A program made the translations under genes and the position numbers. The notes below the pieces were generated by a model. That model made no database searches and was not told the DNA's origin. It worked only from the letters and a program-made list of their open reading frames with translations. Shown here piece by piece: positions 17,225 through 26,849 of a stretch of 64,000 bases of DNA. Position 1 is the first letter of the stretch. Every line of letters starts with the position of its first letter. This stretch comes from Pleurocapsa minor HA4230-MV1 (GTDB lineage Bacteria; Cyanobacteriota; Cyanobacteriia; Cyanobacteriales; Xenococcaceae): positions 248,001-312,000 of the forward strand of contig JAHHHZ010000011.1 in the NCBI GenBank assembly GCA_019359095.1. The letters are read 5' to 3'.

Positions 17225-19234
17225 CTAAAAAGTTGTTGCCTGAATTTCTGCTTCAGTTATCTCTCTTAAGCGCACTTCATCCCGTTGAGGATCGGCGTGG
17301 GTTACTTGCATTTCCATCCTTTCCCCTAAAGTTACAGGGCGATCGAAGCGGTGGGGCAATTCCATACCCAGATCTTCAATTAAAATCAAGCCTAAATCTT
17401 CGTCTTCTCTCAGCCAACGTAGAACAACTACATCCCACACGCATTTAGAATTACGTCTGAGGTATTCTAATCCCCAGTAGCGGTTTGTTTGACGTTCGAC
17501 TAAAGTTGCTTCATAAGATGAGCTACTAACGCTGTAGACGATCTCTTGAAGTTCTTCGCGGGAAAAGGGTAATTCTGACCCTTTGAGATGAGCCTTAATT
17601 TGGAAATGGGAAAGTAAATCTGTGTAACGGCGAATGGGAGATGTTACTTGAACATAACTTTCTAAGCCTAAACTGGCATGGCGAATTGGAGACATGCTCA
17701 TTTCGCTACGAGGCATACAGCTACGGATAGCGCAAAAACGAGTAGGCCCAGCAGGCAACTGGAGTAATTCTTCTTCGGGTGGTAATTCTGGTTGCGGTTG
17801 ACCTCTATAAGGTAGGGGTAAATTATTTTCTGTGCCGTATCTGCCGCCAATCTGACCAGCTAAAATCATCATTTCCGCCACCAACTGACGGGAAGGAGAG
17901 CTATCAATCAGTTCAATAGTTACTTCTTCATCCTGAACCTTAATTACCGACTCAGGCATCTTAATTTGAATCGCTCCTTGGTCTTTGCGCCAGCTTCTTC
18001 TCAGATAAGAACTTTTAGCTAGATCGGCAATTTCGGGTTCGTTCTGCACTCCCAACTGCAACATCTCATCTACATCATCATAGGTAAGACGGTAAGTAGG
18101 CTTAATCAAACTAGGGTGGATTTCGTACTCTTGAATAGCTCCAGACTGATCCAAAATAACCCCAAAGCTAAGAGCAGAACAGGTTTTTCCTTCAACTAGG
18201 CTCATCGGCCCTGTCGCTAATTCTGGGGGAAACATCGGAACCATTCCTGTGGGCAAGTACAAGCTAGTACTACGACGACGAGCCTCTAAATCTAATTCGT
18301 CTCCTGGAGCGACTAGGCGAGTGGGATCGGCGATATGAATCCAGATTTTAGCCGTACCGTCTTTTAGATATTCAACGCTCAAACCATCGTCAATCTCGGT
18401 AGTACTTTCGTCGTCAATTGTACAAACTTTGAGGTGAGTCAGATCTAAACGGTTATCATTAGCTTCAGCAGGATCGAATTGAAGACGGGGTTGCACCACA
18501 TCAAGCACCTTTTTAGAAAATGTTGTTGGATAAGAGCTGCGACGCAAAAATAGATTTTCGTGCCTGCTCCACCATCCTATATCTACTAGTAGTTGCCAAG
18601 CTCCTTGAGCATCAAAATTTCGGCCTGCTGACTGTAATATTTCTTGAGCTAGTTTACCAGCGTTATTGCCCCCAAGAGCTACTTTTTCGATCGCTTCTAA
18701 TCTTAAGCGATCGCTTTCACTCCATTGAATCTTCTCCCCTGCTAACGCCTGTTTGAGATGAACAATAAACTGAGTTTTTTCTGATTCTTTCTCTGCTTGA
18801 ACTTCTAGCTGATGCTTAATTTCTTCTACTTGGGCAGCAGGACGAGGCTCGTAATGCTCAGATTTTTGCTTGAAATAAATTTTGTCCTGACTCAGAAGAC
18901 AATGAGCCGCATAACAAGCCACAGGACTTTGCTCTGAAAATAATAATTCCGCCATTTGTTGTGGAGTGACGGTATCATTATCTTCAATTAACATTTCCCA
19001 GGCGATTTCTAAGCTGCTGGGGTCTAAATAAGACTCAACTTCTGCTAGAAAGCCATTAATTTCCAAAGACTCATAAGTACCTTCAACGGTGTAATCAACT
19101 CTTTGGGGGCGTACCTTATGGGACTGTCCCCCTGCATCAATTACGATCCAGTCTTTTTTTCCTTCTGGTCTGTCGGCAACTGCAAGACGACGTTCTCCTT
19201 GCACTCTGAATTCAATCAGCTTTCCTTGTTCCAC
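17225..19234 (-). CDS. RNB-family 3'-5' exoribonuclease (RNase II/R type)
   Basis: A 669-residue protein. The RNB catalytic domain (about 250-580) shows the acidic cluster in TEIDDGLSVEYL and IHIADPTRLV, the LYLPTGMVPMFP segment, and RYTDLLSHFQIKAHL near the end. A short S1-like domain (about 600-665) closes the protein. The N-terminal part lacks typical RNase R cold-shock repeats, so it resembles the shorter cyanobacterial RNase II/Zam-type enzymes. It degrades single-stranded RNA processively and probably participates in mRNA or rRNA turnover. It follows rpmG and rpsR on the same strand. Confidence 0.9.
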   Translation of the reverse strand: MEQGKLIEFRVQGERRLAVADRPEGKKDWIVIDAGGQSHKVRPQRVDYTVEGTYESLEINGFLAEVESYLDPSSLEIAWEMLIEDNDTVTPQQMAELLFSEQSPVACYAAHCLLSQDKIYFKQKSEHYEPRPAAQVEEIKHQLEVQAEKESEKTQFIVHLKQALAGEKIQWSESDRLRLEAIEKVALGGNNAGKLAQEILQSAGRNFDAQGAWQLLVDIGWWSRHENLFLRRSSYPTTFSKKVLDVVQPRLQFDPAEANDNRLDLTHLKVCTIDDESTTEIDDGLSVEYLKDGTAKIWIHIADPTRLVAPGDELDLEARRRSTSLYLPTGMVPMFPPELATGPMSLVEGKTCSALSFGVILDQSGAIQEYEIHPSLIKPTYRLTYDDVDEMLQLGVQNEPEIADLAKSSYLRRSWRKDQGAIQIKMPESVIKVQDEEVTIELIDSSPSRQLVAEMMILAGQIGGRYGTENNLPLPYRGQPQPELPPEEELLQLPAGPTRFCAIRSCMPRSEMSMSPIRHASLGLESYVQVTSPIRRYTDLLSHFQIKAHLKGSELPFSREELQEIVYSVSSSSYEATLVERQTNRYWGLEYLRRNSKCVWDVVVLRWLREDEDLGLILIEDLGMELPHRFDRPVTLGERMEMQVTHADPQRDEVRLREITEAEIQATTF

Positions 19235-19325
19235 CAGCTTTGCACTCGATTGCTTACAACATTATCTTACAGTCTACTTTTCGCTGGCTGATTATCTCCA
19301 CCGAACTATAAAAATAGTGTTTTAT

Positions 19326-19541
19326 TTAACCTTCTGCATTCACAAAAGGCAATAAAGCGATCGCTCTTGCTCTTTTAACCGCTACAGTTAAATCTCGCTG
19401 CTGTTGAGCAGTTAAACCAGTGATGCGACGAGGTAAAATTTTGCCTCTCTCGGTAATAAATTTACGTAGCAATTCAATATCTTTGTAGTCGATAGGATCG
19501 CTAGGTTTAATGGGGGAAAGACGCTTACGATAATATGCCAT
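19326..19541 (-). CDS. rpsR: 30S ribosomal protein S18
   Basis: The 71-residue length fits bacterial S18. The conserved core [20 protein letters not shown] and [20 protein letters not shown] is present. S18 binds the 30S platform next to S6. It lies 18 bp after rpmG on the same strand, a common cyanobacterial pairing, and is followed 91 bp later by the exoribonuclease. Confidence 0.97.
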   Translation of the reverse strand: MAYYRKRLSPIKPSDPIDYKDIELLRKFITERGKILPRRITGLTAQQQRDLTVAVKRARAIALLPFVNAEG

Positions 19542-19559
19542 GATTGGAGATTACTTTTA

Positions 19560-19754
19560 TTACTTGATTTCTTTGTGGACAGTGTGGGTATTGCAATGTG
19601 TACAGAATTTCTTCAGTTCCATTCTGCCAGTGGTATTGCGACGGTTTTTCATGGTGGTATAACGAGATACCCCAGGGGAACGCTTATTGGTGTTAGTGCG
19701 ACACTCGGTACATTCCAATGTGATAACGATACGAACGCCTTTCTTGCTTGCCAT
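19560..19754 (-). CDS. rpmG: 50S ribosomal protein L33
   Basis: A 64-residue protein with the L33 fold: an N-terminal basic [18 protein letters not shown] stretch and the second Cys pair in FCTHCNTH. All four cysteines are present, so this is the zinc-binding (C+) form. It is the first gene of the rpmG-rpsR-exoribonuclease series. Confidence 0.97.
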   Translation of the reverse strand: MASKKGVRIVITLECTECRTNTNKRSPGVSRYTTMKNRRNTTGRMELKKFCTHCNTHTVHKEIK

Positions 19755-19805
19755 AACTTTTGCTCAGGATTACTTGTGCGTATACTTATATTGACACGCA
19801 GCTTA

Positions 19806-20351
19806 CTATCTTCGCATATTCCGCTGGATTTGACCAAATATTTTTTTTAGTCTTAAATCGAGTGAAAAACCTCTGTCCGTCTGGATCATTAAAGTCTCAG
19901 CCACGCGGTCATGAAATGCCAAATTGTTCTCTTCATCTAACAAAGCCAAAGAGCAATCAATGAGCAAGGGAGCAAGGAGTAATAGCATCGATAAACCATT
20001 ACTAAAATTAATTTGTAAACCAGCGATCGCCAAAGCTGCACCACCACCCAGAATCAGTTCTCTCTTGCCTAAAGCCATCAGATCGGGTAAACGAGAGAAG
20101 CGAGAATCGATCACTTGAGTATCTAATGCCCAGCGTCCCAAGCTTTGACCGTGATTTTTCTCGGCAACTACTACCCGACAAATGATCCAAACAGACAGAA
20201 ATACGATCCATTGAACAAATAAGTTAGAAGCAAAAAAAGCACTAATAAACCAGACAACCAGAAAGTCGATCGCAAATGCGCCAACTCTTCTATCCATCGG
20301 CACTTTAGGATATCTTCTTAAATTAGATTCAGGTTTGTAATCGTCATACAT
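19806..20351 (-). CDS. RDD-family membrane protein
   Basis: A 181-residue protein. The N-terminal motif RRVGAFAIDFLVVWFI matches RDD proteins, and SLGRWALDTQVID plus LAFHDRVAETLMI are further family marks. Three or four membrane helices (about 25-45, 48-66, 100-120, 122-142) are predicted. RDD proteins are widespread and poorly defined; some have been linked to ion transport. It sits upstream of rpmG on the same strand but is probably a separate transcript. Confidence 0.85.
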   Translation of the reverse strand: MYDDYKPESNLRRYPKVPMDRRVGAFAIDFLVVWFISAFFASNLFVQWIVFLSVWIICRVVVAEKNHGQSLGRWALDTQVIDSRFSRLPDLMALGKRELILGGGAALAIAGLQINFSNGLSMLLLLAPLLIDCSLALLDEENNLAFHDRVAETLMIQTDRGFSLDLRLKKIFGQIQRNMRR

Positions 20352-20504
20352 AATATGTACGTTTGATTCTCATAGGAATATAGACTAAGTATATTGCGAG
20401 TCTTCAGCTCCCAGCTTGAGGCTATTGGCAATATTATTCTAACTTTTGAGCGATAGAAGTATCAGTATAGCCGTACGAACATTAGCGATAGGATCGGCTT
20501 TATA

Positions 20505-20566
20505 GGTAGTCCTAAAGGATACCGCTTCGCATATAGGTAGTAGGTAGTAGGTAATAGGTAGTCCTA
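20505..20566. repeat. AGTCCTAAAGGATA palindrome plus GTAGGTA heptamer array
   Basis: AGTCCTAAAGGATACCGCTT then CGCATAT is followed at 20532 by several 7-bp units (GTAGGTA with variants). This takes up much of the 291-bp gap between the divergent RDD and moeA genes, which must also hold both promoters. Confidence 0.65.
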
Positions 20567-20642
20567 ACATTGTCTAGTATTGCTATATCTCGATCGCCAA
20601 AGGCTTTAAAATGATTACTGCTCACTGCTCATTGTTAAATTT

Positions 20643-21896
20643 ATGTTGTCAGTTAAAGAAGCTGAATCAATCATTCTCAATTTAGTTAGAAGTCTAAATT
20701 CTAATCAAGATTTAGAAATAGTCGAGCTAGAAGCTGTCAACGGTAGAATTCTCTCTCAGCCTGTGACTGGCAAACTTGATATTCCTCACTGGGATAATTC
20801 GGCAATGGATGGTTATGCAGTGCGTTATCAAGACGTAAAAAACTGTAGCGCAGAACATCCTGTGACTTTAGAGGTGGTGAGCGAAATTGCCGCAGGCGAT
20901 CGCCCGCAAATTGAGATTAATTCAGGACAAGCTGCCCGAATCTTTACTGGAGCAATGTTACCGCCAGGGACAGATACGATTGTAATCCAGGAAAATGTCC
21001 ACAGAGAAGGCGATTACCCTTCGGGTACGCTTCGCGATCGCATTTCCATTGTCCAAGCACCAGCATCACAAGAATTTGTGCGCCATCAAGGGGCTTTTTA
21101 TCAAGCGGGAACACCTTTACTAGAGCCAGGGATCAAAATCGGGGCAGCGGAAATTGCCGTGTTAGCTACCGCCCAATGTACTCGGCTATCAGTTTATCGT
21201 CGCCCTAGGGTGGCGATCCTCTCGACAGGAGATGAGTTAGTCACGCCAGAACAAGCTTTGCAGCCAGGACAAATTGTCGATTCTAATCAATATGCTTTAG
21301 CTAGTTTTGTGGCAAACAACGGGGGAATCCCAATTAAGTTAGGCATTGTCCCTGATGATCCGCAAAAATTAACTGAAGCGATCGCCGAAGCTATTACCTC
21401 AGCCGATCTAGTTTTATCTACAGGTGGGGTATCTGTCGGTGACTATGACTATGTGGATCGGATTCTGACCGAATTAGGCGGTACGCTGCACATTCGTAGC
21501 GTAGCCGTAAAGCCAGGAAAACCCTTAACCGTAGCTACTTTTAATCACAATAACTGTTTGTATTTCGGCATTCCAGGTAATCCTGTATCAGCACTGGTTA
21601 GCTGCTGGCGCTTTGTGCAACCCGCCCTGAAAAAGCTTTCAGGACAAACCAACTACCAACCCCATCTGCTCAACGCCACCACTCGCCATAATTTATCAGC
21701 GGGAGGTAGCAGGGAAACTTATCTTTGGGGACAATTACACTTAGCTGATGGCAACTATGAATTTGCTTTAGCTGGGGGTAGTCATAGTTCGGGGAATTTA
21801 ATTAATCTGGCACAAACTAATGGACTGGCGATCGTACCTGTTGGTCAAAAATTAATTCCAGCAGGGGAATCCGTCAAAGTTATGCTGCTCGATTGA
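20643..21896 (+). CDS. moeA: Molybdopterin molybdotransferase MoeA
   Basis: A 417-residue protein of usual length. It shows the MoeA core: NSAMDGYAVRYQDV, GDRPQIEINSGQAARIFTGA, then the MoaB/Mog-like domain with STGDELV and STGGVSVGDYDYV, and KPGKPLTVATF. It inserts molybdate into adenylylated molybdopterin in the cytosol. The stretch DYPSGTLRDRI (about residues 124-134) looks like extra sequence and is encoded by a palindromic repeat (ACCCTTCGGGT then GCTTCGCG). No other molybdenum cofactor gene lies nearby. Confidence 0.95.
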   Translation: MLSVKEAESIILNLVRSLNSNQDLEIVELEAVNGRILSQPVTGKLDIPHWDNSAMDGYAVRYQDVKNCSAEHPVTLEVVSEIAAGDRPQIEINSGQAARIFTGAMLPPGTDTIVIQENVHREGDYPSGTLRDRISIVQAPASQEFVRHQGAFYQAGTPLLEPGIKIGAAEIAVLATAQCTRLSVYRRPRVAILSTGDELVTPEQALQPGQIVDSNQYALASFVANNGGIPIKLGIVPDDPQKLTEAIAEAITSADLVLSTGGVSVGDYDYVDRILTELGGTLHIRSVAVKPGKPLTVATFNHNNCLYFGIPGNPVSALVSCWRFVQPALKKLSGQTNYQPHLLNATTRHNLSAGGSRETYLWGQLHLADGNYEFALAGGSHSSGNLINLAQTNGLAIVPVGQKLIPAGESVKVMLLD

Positions 21897-22049
21897 CTAA
21901 CTACTCCAGAAATATAGCTTGTTTCGGTTATATTTTAAGCCAGCTCAAATAACTATCAATAAGCAATTAAATAGCAAGTGTCCAAAGTTTTTCTTTAATA
22001 TTGCCAGGAAAAAAGCTATTATGATAAATCGTGAGTTTTTATATTAGCC

Positions 22050-22415
22050 ATGAATGCTGAAGCAATTATACGTTCGATAGAATCGGAACATCTTAAATCC
22101 GACCTCCCTAACATTTATGTAGGGGATACGGTAGAAGTAGGAGTCAGAATCACCGAAGGAAATAAAGAGCGAATCCAGCCCTACAAAGGTACTGTAATCG
22201 CCAGACAAAACGGTGGCATTAATGAAACCATTACTGTACGTAAAGTTTTTCAGGGTGTGGGAGTAGAAAGAATATTTTTATTACACTCGCCCATGATTGA
22301 TAAAATTAAAGTCGAACGTCGTGGTAAGGTGCGTCGTGCAAAACTATACTATCTTCGCGATCGCGTTGGTAAAGCTACCAGAATCAAACAACGTTTTGAT
22401 CGGCCAATTAAATAA
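22050..22415 (+). CDS. rplS: 50S ribosomal protein L19
   Basis: The 121-residue length fits L19. The motifs [31 protein letters not shown] and [20 protein letters not shown] are diagnostic. L19 lies at the 30S-50S interface. It precedes tRNA-Trp and secE-nusG, a gene order common in cyanobacteria. Confidence 0.97.
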   Translation: MNAEAIIRSIESEHLKSDLPNIYVGDTVEVGVRITEGNKERIQPYKGTVIARQNGGINETITVRKVFQGVGVERIFLLHSPMIDKIKVERRGKVRRAKLYYLRDRVGKATRIKQRFDRPIK

Positions 22416-22474
22416 CTTAAAACTTTTTCCAGAAATCACTTCGGGAAAAATGCCCTAAAAATGCCATGATGCGG

Positions 22475-22480
22475 TATAAT
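22475..22480 (+). promoter_or_regulatory. Candidate -10 box (TATAAT) for tRNA-Trp
   Basis: A perfect TATAAT lies 40 bp before the tRNA 5' end. No good -35 hexamer is seen at the expected distance, so the assignment rests on position and the -10 match only. Confidence 0.4.
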
Positions 22481-22520
22481 ACATAAGGCTTTGACTTATT
22501 AGTTTAATCGAAGCCAGCGT

Positions 22521-22593
22521 GCGTCTTTAGTTCAGTTGGTAGAACGTCGGTCTCCAAAACCGGATGTCGAGGGTTCAAGTCCTTCAAGGCGCG
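22521..22593 (+). tRNA. trnW: tRNA-Trp (anticodon CCA)
   Basis: A 73-nt cloverleaf. The acceptor arms GCGTCTT and AAGGCGC pair with one G-U. The anticodon arm TCGGT-CTCCAAA-ACCGG has CCA at positions 34-36. The T arm has GGGTTCAAGTCCTT, and the D arm has AGTTCAGTTGGTAGA. The discriminator is G and the 3' CCA is not encoded. The placement before secE-nusG is typical. Confidence 0.95.
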
Positions 22594-22836
22594 TTATCAA
22601 ATCTTACTCATAGGCGCAGCTTATACCGTGGCAGTCTAGTCCGTTGACGGTTTACTGCTCTATCTGATTTGCTTTTGCCACCTGCAACCAGCAGATAAAT
22701 CTTGGTCGATCTTATAAGCTGTTGGTATTTACTTAATAATTAGTAAAGAGTTAAGCTAATCATATAGTAGTTGGCATTTTTCGACGAAGGCAACATTTAG
22801 ATTATACAAAGCGGATACTCGCGCGAGGCAATAGTT

Positions 22837-23073
22837 TTGGCTAAAAAAGATATAGTAAATAAAGAACAATCCGTAACCAAAGAAGCAGTAAAGACTAATA
22901 GTGCTGCTGAGTTTGCGATTGAGACCAAGGAAGAATTAGGCAAGGTTGTCTGGCCCTCCCGCCAGCAGTTAATTAGTGAATCGGCAGCCGTAATTTTGAT
23001 GGTTATTTTAGTGTCTACAGTTATTTATTTGATTGATAAATTCTTTGCCTGGGGAGCAGGAAAAGTGTTTTAA
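22837..23073 (+). CDS. secE: Preprotein translocase subunit SecE
   Basis: A 78-residue protein with a TTG start. The conserved cytoplasmic helix EFAIETKEELGKVVWPSRQQ precedes a single membrane helix (about residues 49-70), the minimal one-helix SecE of cyanobacteria and plastids. SecE clamps SecY in the translocon. It is followed 10 bp later by nusG. Confidence 0.93.
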   Translation: MAKKDIVNKEQSVTKEAVKTNSAAEFAIETKEELGKVVWPSRQQLISESAAVILMVILVSTVIYLIDKFFAWGAGKVF

Positions 23074-23083
23074 ACTATGAACT

Positions 23084-23764
23084 ATGACTAATACCGCAGA
23101 CATACCAGAAGAAGAGCAGTTTGAAGATTTTGAAAATGATGCTCGGCAGTTTGAAGATAATAATCAACCAGAACAAGTACAGGTAAACGTCAAAGCCAAA
23201 GGGAATGCTCGTTGGTACGCGGTACAGGTGGCTTCTGGTTGTGAAAAGCGCGTCAAAACCGATATTGATATGCGGATTCAGACTCTCGATCTTAGCGATC
23301 GCATTATTCAGGTGCGAATACCTCAAACCCCTAGCGTCAAAATTCGTAAAGATGGCTCTCGCTATACCAGTGACGAAAAAGTCTTTCCTGGCTATGTTCT
23401 AGTTAAGATGCTGATGGATGATGATGCTTGGCAGGTGGTCAAAAACACCCCCAACGTGATCAACTTTGTTGGCTCAGAGCAGAAGCGTCGCTACGGTCGA
23501 GGTCGGGGACACGTAAAGCCATTGCCTCTATCCCGAACTGAGGTGGAAAGAATCTTTAAGCAAGCTGAAGAGCAAGAGCCAGTCATTAAAATCGACATGG
23601 AAATTGGTGATAAAATTGCTGTACTCTCCGGCCCATTTAAAGAGTTTGAAGGGGAAGTAATTGAAGTTAGTCCAGAAAGAAGTAAGCTTAAGGCTTTATT
23701 ATCTATTTTTGGGCGGGATACTCCTGTAGAATTGGAGTTCAATCAAGTCGAAAAACAAAACTAA
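23084..23764 (+). CDS. nusG: Transcription elongation/antitermination factor NusG
   Basis: A 226-residue protein. An acidic N-terminal extension (residues 1-40, EEEQFEDFENDARQFED) precedes the NGN domain (about 43-150; WYAVQVASGCEKRVKTDI, FPGYVLVKM), which binds RNA polymerase. A KOW domain (about 170-220; GDKIAVLSGPFKEFEG) binds NusE or Rho. It is separated from rplK by only 3 bp, indicating co-transcription. Confidence 0.96.
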   Translation: MTNTADIPEEEQFEDFENDARQFEDNNQPEQVQVNVKAKGNARWYAVQVASGCEKRVKTDIDMRIQTLDLSDRIIQVRIPQTPSVKIRKDGSRYTSDEKVFPGYVLVKMLMDDDAWQVVKNTPNVINFVGSEQKRRYGRGRGHVKPLPLSRTEVERIFKQAEEQEPVIKIDMEIGDKIAVLSGPFKEFEGEVIEVSPERSKLKALLSIFGRDTPVELEFNQVEKQN

Positions 23765-23767
23765 AAA

Positions 23768-24193
23768 ATGCCTAGAAAAGTTGTAGCCTTAATCAAATTA
23801 GCTCTACCTGCGGGGAAAGCTAACCCAGCGCCTCCTGTCGGCCCAGCATTGGGTCAACATGGTGTGAACATCATGGCATTCTGTAAAGAATACAATGCCA
23901 AAACAGCAGATAAAGTAGGATTAGTAATTCCTGTCGAAATTTCTGTCTTTGAAGATAGAAGTTTTACCTTTATTCTCAAAACTCCTCCTGCATCTGTCTT
24001 GATTAAGAAGGCAGCAGGCATCGAAAAAGGAGCAAATGAACCCAACAAACAAAAAGTTGCGACCATCACCAGAGATCAGCTTAAAGAGATTGCTCAAACC
24101 AAAATGCCCGATCTCAATGCCAATGACCTAGAGGCAGCCATGAAAATTGTGGCTGGCACCGCTAAAAACATGGGTGTAGCGATCGCTGAATAA
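23768..24193 (+). CDS. rplK: 50S ribosomal protein L11
   Basis: A 141-residue protein with the L11 signature [20 protein letters not shown] (residues 9-28) and [18 protein letters not shown] in the RNA-binding C-terminal domain. It is part of the GTPase-associated centre that binds thiostrepton in other bacteria. Confidence 0.98.
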   Translation: MPRKVVALIKLALPAGKANPAPPVGPALGQHGVNIMAFCKEYNAKTADKVGLVIPVEISVFEDRSFTFILKTPPASVLIKKAAGIEKGANEPNKQKVATITRDQLKEIAQTKMPDLNANDLEAAMKIVAGTAKNMGVAIAE

Positions 24194-24308
24194 GCAGTGG
24201 TTCTGATGCAAAATCTGGCTCAGAATTAAATTAGCCAACATTACTCAATTACTCAGTACTTTAATGGGGAGAAGCAATTTGCTTCGCTAGTTACCCAAGG
24301 AAAATATC

Positions 24309-25028
24309 ATGGCAACAAAAATGTCTCGCCGTATGCGCGAGCTAGTTAAGAAAGTAGACCAAGACCAAGTTTATCAACCTCTAGAAGCTCTAAACCTTCT
24401 CAAAGAGACAGCTACAGCAAAATTTGATGAAACTGCCGAAGCTCATATTAAGCTTGGTATCGACCCCAAATACACCGACCAACAGTTAAGAACTACAGTT
24501 AGCCTACCCAAAGGGACAGGGCAAAGTGTGAGAGTTGCTGTAATTGCTCGTGGCGAACAAGTTAAAGAAGCAGAAGAGGCTGGAGCAGAAATTTATGGTT
24601 CAGAAGAACTAATTGAAGATATCCAAAAAGGCATGATGGATTTTGATATCCTAATTGCAACTCCTGATATGATGCCCAAAGTAGCAAAGCTAGGGCGCGT
24701 TTTGGGCCCCAAAGGTTTAATGCCTTCCCCAAAAGGAGGAACGGTTACAACCGATCTACAATCAGCAGTAGAAGCCTTTAAAGCTGGTAAATTAGAATTT
24801 AGAGCTGACAAAGCAGGCATCGTTCATGTTATGTTTGGTAAGGCATCTTTTTCAGCGGAAGATTTGTTAGCAAATCTCAAAGCTTTGCAGGAAACCATTG
24901 AACGAAATCGCCCTTCTGGCGCGAAAGGTCGTTACTGGCGTACTCTTTATGTCTCCGCTTCGATGGGTCCATCAATTCAGATTGATATCAGTGCTTTACA
25001 AGATTTAAGTTTGACTAACCTAGCCTAA
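24309..25028 (+). CDS. rplA: 50S ribosomal protein L1
   Basis: A 239-residue protein with L1 motifs ([20 protein letters not shown] then [18 protein letters not shown]). The start has a good AAGGAA-type site. L1 often represses its own mRNA; the 115-bp leader after rplK contains the hairpin GAAGCAA-T-TTGCTTC, but a true L1-binding mimic cannot be confirmed by eye. Confidence 0.97.
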   Translation: MATKMSRRMRELVKKVDQDQVYQPLEALNLLKETATAKFDETAEAHIKLGIDPKYTDQQLRTTVSLPKGTGQSVRVAVIARGEQVKEAEEAGAEIYGSEELIEDIQKGMMDFDILIATPDMMPKVAKLGRVLGPKGLMPSPKGGTVTTDLQSAVEAFKAGKLEFRADKAGIVHVMFGKASFSAEDLLANLKALQETIERNRPSGAKGRYWRTLYVSASMGPSIQIDISALQDLSLTNLA

Positions 25029-25069
25029 ACGAAAATTCCTCAAAGAACACTACAAACAAATATCGAATC

Positions 25070-25258
25070 CATAGACGACTAACACCGAAGACAGTGGGTG
25101 TGTTAATTCACTTAATTTCCTGCCGAGGTCAATGTCTATCTGTTTTTGATCTTTACCCTCTTCGGTTGGTAATGGTCGTAAACATAGGCAACCTCTGGCA
25201 AGAAGCTGGAGGTTTTGTCGTGTTAGACCCAAAAGATCCAAATTCAATAGGAGGTGAT
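25070..25258 (+). promoter_or_regulatory. Probable L10 leader (autoregulatory mRNA region) before rplJ
   Basis: The 235-bp gap between rplA and rplJ has no gene but can form several helices, including ACCTCTGGC-AAGAA-GCTGGAGGT, and ends in the strong ribosome-binding site AGGAGGTGA. This is where most bacteria carry the L10 leader bound by L10-(L12)n. Placement comes from context; the kink-turn itself was not verified. Confidence 0.55.
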
Positions 25259-25263
25259 ACACA

Positions 25264-25794
25264 ATGGGGAGAACCCTCGCCAATAAACAAGAAATAGTAG
25301 CTGAGCTTAAGGAAAGCCTTGGTGATGCTCAGTTGGCTTTCGTCATTAACTATGAGGGTTTGTCAGTAGCAGAAATTACTGATTTACGTAATCGCTTGCG
25401 TCCTATTGGTGCTAGCTGCAAAATTACGAAAAACACCCTCATGAATATTGCCATTAGTGGCGATGAAAATTGGCAGCCGATGGAAGAATTCTTAAGCACT
25501 GCCACCGCTTTTCTACTCACAGGAGAAGAGATTGGTGCAGCTGTCAAAGCCTATAAAGGATTCCAAAAAGAAACCAAAAAAACCGAGGTGCGCGGTGGCG
25601 TAATGGAAGGTCGAGCTTTAACCAAAGAACAGGTTGAGGCGTTAGGTGACTTGCCTACCAAAGATGAGCTATATGCAAGAATTGCTGGCTCAATTAATGC
25701 TCTGGCAACCAAGCTTGCTGTGGGTATTAAAGAAGTTCCCAGTGGACTTGCCAGAGGGATCAAGGCTGTTTCTGAGCAAGAGAACAATAAATAG
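25264..25794 (+). CDS. rplJ: 50S ribosomal protein L10
   Basis: A 176-residue protein. The N-terminal RNA-binding part has VINYEGLSVAEITDLRNRLR and CKITKNTLMNIA. The C-terminal helix (about 140-170) is the binding site for L12 dimers. AGGAGGTGATACACA before the ATG is one of the strongest ribosome-binding sites in the window. L10 anchors the stalk to 23S rRNA. Confidence 0.97.
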   Translation: MGRTLANKQEIVAELKESLGDAQLAFVINYEGLSVAEITDLRNRLRPIGASCKITKNTLMNIAISGDENWQPMEEFLSTATAFLLTGEEIGAAVKAYKGFQKETKKTEVRGGVMEGRALTKEQVEALGDLPTKDELYARIAGSINALATKLAVGIKEVPSGLARGIKAVSEQENNK

Positions 25795-25843
25795 CTAGGA
25801 ACTATCTACACAACTAATTATCTATCTATACACGGAGTAAAAT

Positions 25844-26227
25844 ATGTCTGCTGCAACTGATGAAATTCTCGAAAAGTTGAAGTCTCTAAGTCTTTTAGAA
25901 GCTTCTGAACTTGTTTCTCAAATTGAAGAAACATTTGGCGTAAGTGCTGCTGCTTCTGCTGGTGTGGTTATGGCTGCTCCTGGCGCTGCTGCTGGGGAAC
26001 CTGCTGAAGAGAAAACTGAATTTGACGTTATTCTTGAAGATGTACCCAAAGACAAGAAAATCGCCATTCTTAAAGTGGTACGTACCATTACTGGCTTAGG
26101 TCTAAAAGAAGCTAAAGAAATGGTTGAATCTACACCCAAAGCTTTGAAAGAAGGCGTGGCTAAAGAAGACGCAGAAGAAACTAAAGCTAAGCTGGAAGAA
26201 GCTGGAGCTAAAGTTACTGTTAAATAA
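25844..26227 (+). CDS. rplL: 50S ribosomal protein L7/L12
   Basis: A 127-residue protein with three parts: an N-terminal dimerisation helix ([20 protein letters not shown]), an Ala/Gly-rich hinge (about 40-55), and the factor-binding C-terminal domain ([20 protein letters not shown]). It is the last gene of the operon and is followed by a clear terminator. Confidence 0.98.
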   Translation: MSAATDEILEKLKSLSLLEASELVSQIEETFGVSAAASAGVVMAAPGAAAGEPAEEKTEFDVILEDVPKDKKIAILKVVRTITGLGLKEAKEMVESTPKALKEGVAKEDAEETKAKLEEAGAKVTVK

Positions 26228-26258
26228 TTTAAGCAGTCAACTCAAATTAAAATGTTTA

Positions 26259-26292
26259 GGGATGTTCAAAACTAGAATGTCCCTTTTTTTTC
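26259..26292 (+). terminator. Intrinsic terminator after rplL
   Basis: GGGATGTTC pairs with GAATGTCCC (nine pairs, two of them G-U) across the loop AAAACTA, followed by a run of nine T. It starts 31 bp after the rplL stop. Confidence 0.85.
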
Positions 26293-26417
26293 GGTCAATT
26301 AAATATATAAAGAAGTCAGATACAAAATAAGGTGAGCATTGCCCACCCTGTTAATTTATTAATTTTAAGCTACAGCACCTCTAGATCAGACCTGAATATT
26401 CAAGTCATTTGGGCTAG

Positions 26418-26849
26418 TTATTCTTGACCCATAACCTGATTTTTTAGAGCTTGGAATTCTTGACCCAACTCTTGGCGAGAAGAGTTAGTGAGCAGATAGC
26501 GATAAACAAACCAGCCAGTGTAACCTAAACCTACTAGCTCGAAAGTAGGCGCAAGCAGAGGAATATCGTTAATCGCTGAAATGATGGCTAAAGTTACTTT
26601 GACTGCAATAATGCCTAAAAATATTAACAGTAGGTTAATTAGTGATTTTTGATTGCTGTCGACAAACTCTTTGAGATAATCAAAAATTTGACTCAAAAAT
26701 CTCGACCCAACGTTTAAATATTCTTGCACTGCATTATCTGTTGGTGATGGTTTTAAAGCAGGATTAGGGGTGATGACGCCTGCGGATTCACCATTTAAAC
26801 CTGTAGTGGTTTCTTGAGTTTCAATGACTTCTGGAGTATTTGATTCCAT
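26418..26849 (-). CDS. CAAD-domain (CurT/CURT1-like) membrane protein
   Basis: A 143-residue protein. After a disordered, Thr/Pro-rich N-terminus, an amphipathic helix (YLNVGSRFLSQIFDYLKEFV) precedes two membrane helices (about 68-90 and 98-117), and another amphipathic helix ends the protein. This is the layout of CAAD/CURT1 proteins, which bend thylakoid membranes in plants and cyanobacteria. Which paralogue this is cannot be told. Monocistronic. Confidence 0.8.
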   Translation of the reverse strand: MESNTPEVIETQETTTGLNGESAGVITPNPALKPSPTDNAVQEYLNVGSRFLSQIFDYLKEFVDSNQKSLINLLLIFLGIIAVKVTLAIISAINDIPLLAPTFELVGLGYTGWFVYRYLLTNSSRQELGQEFQALKNQVMGQE

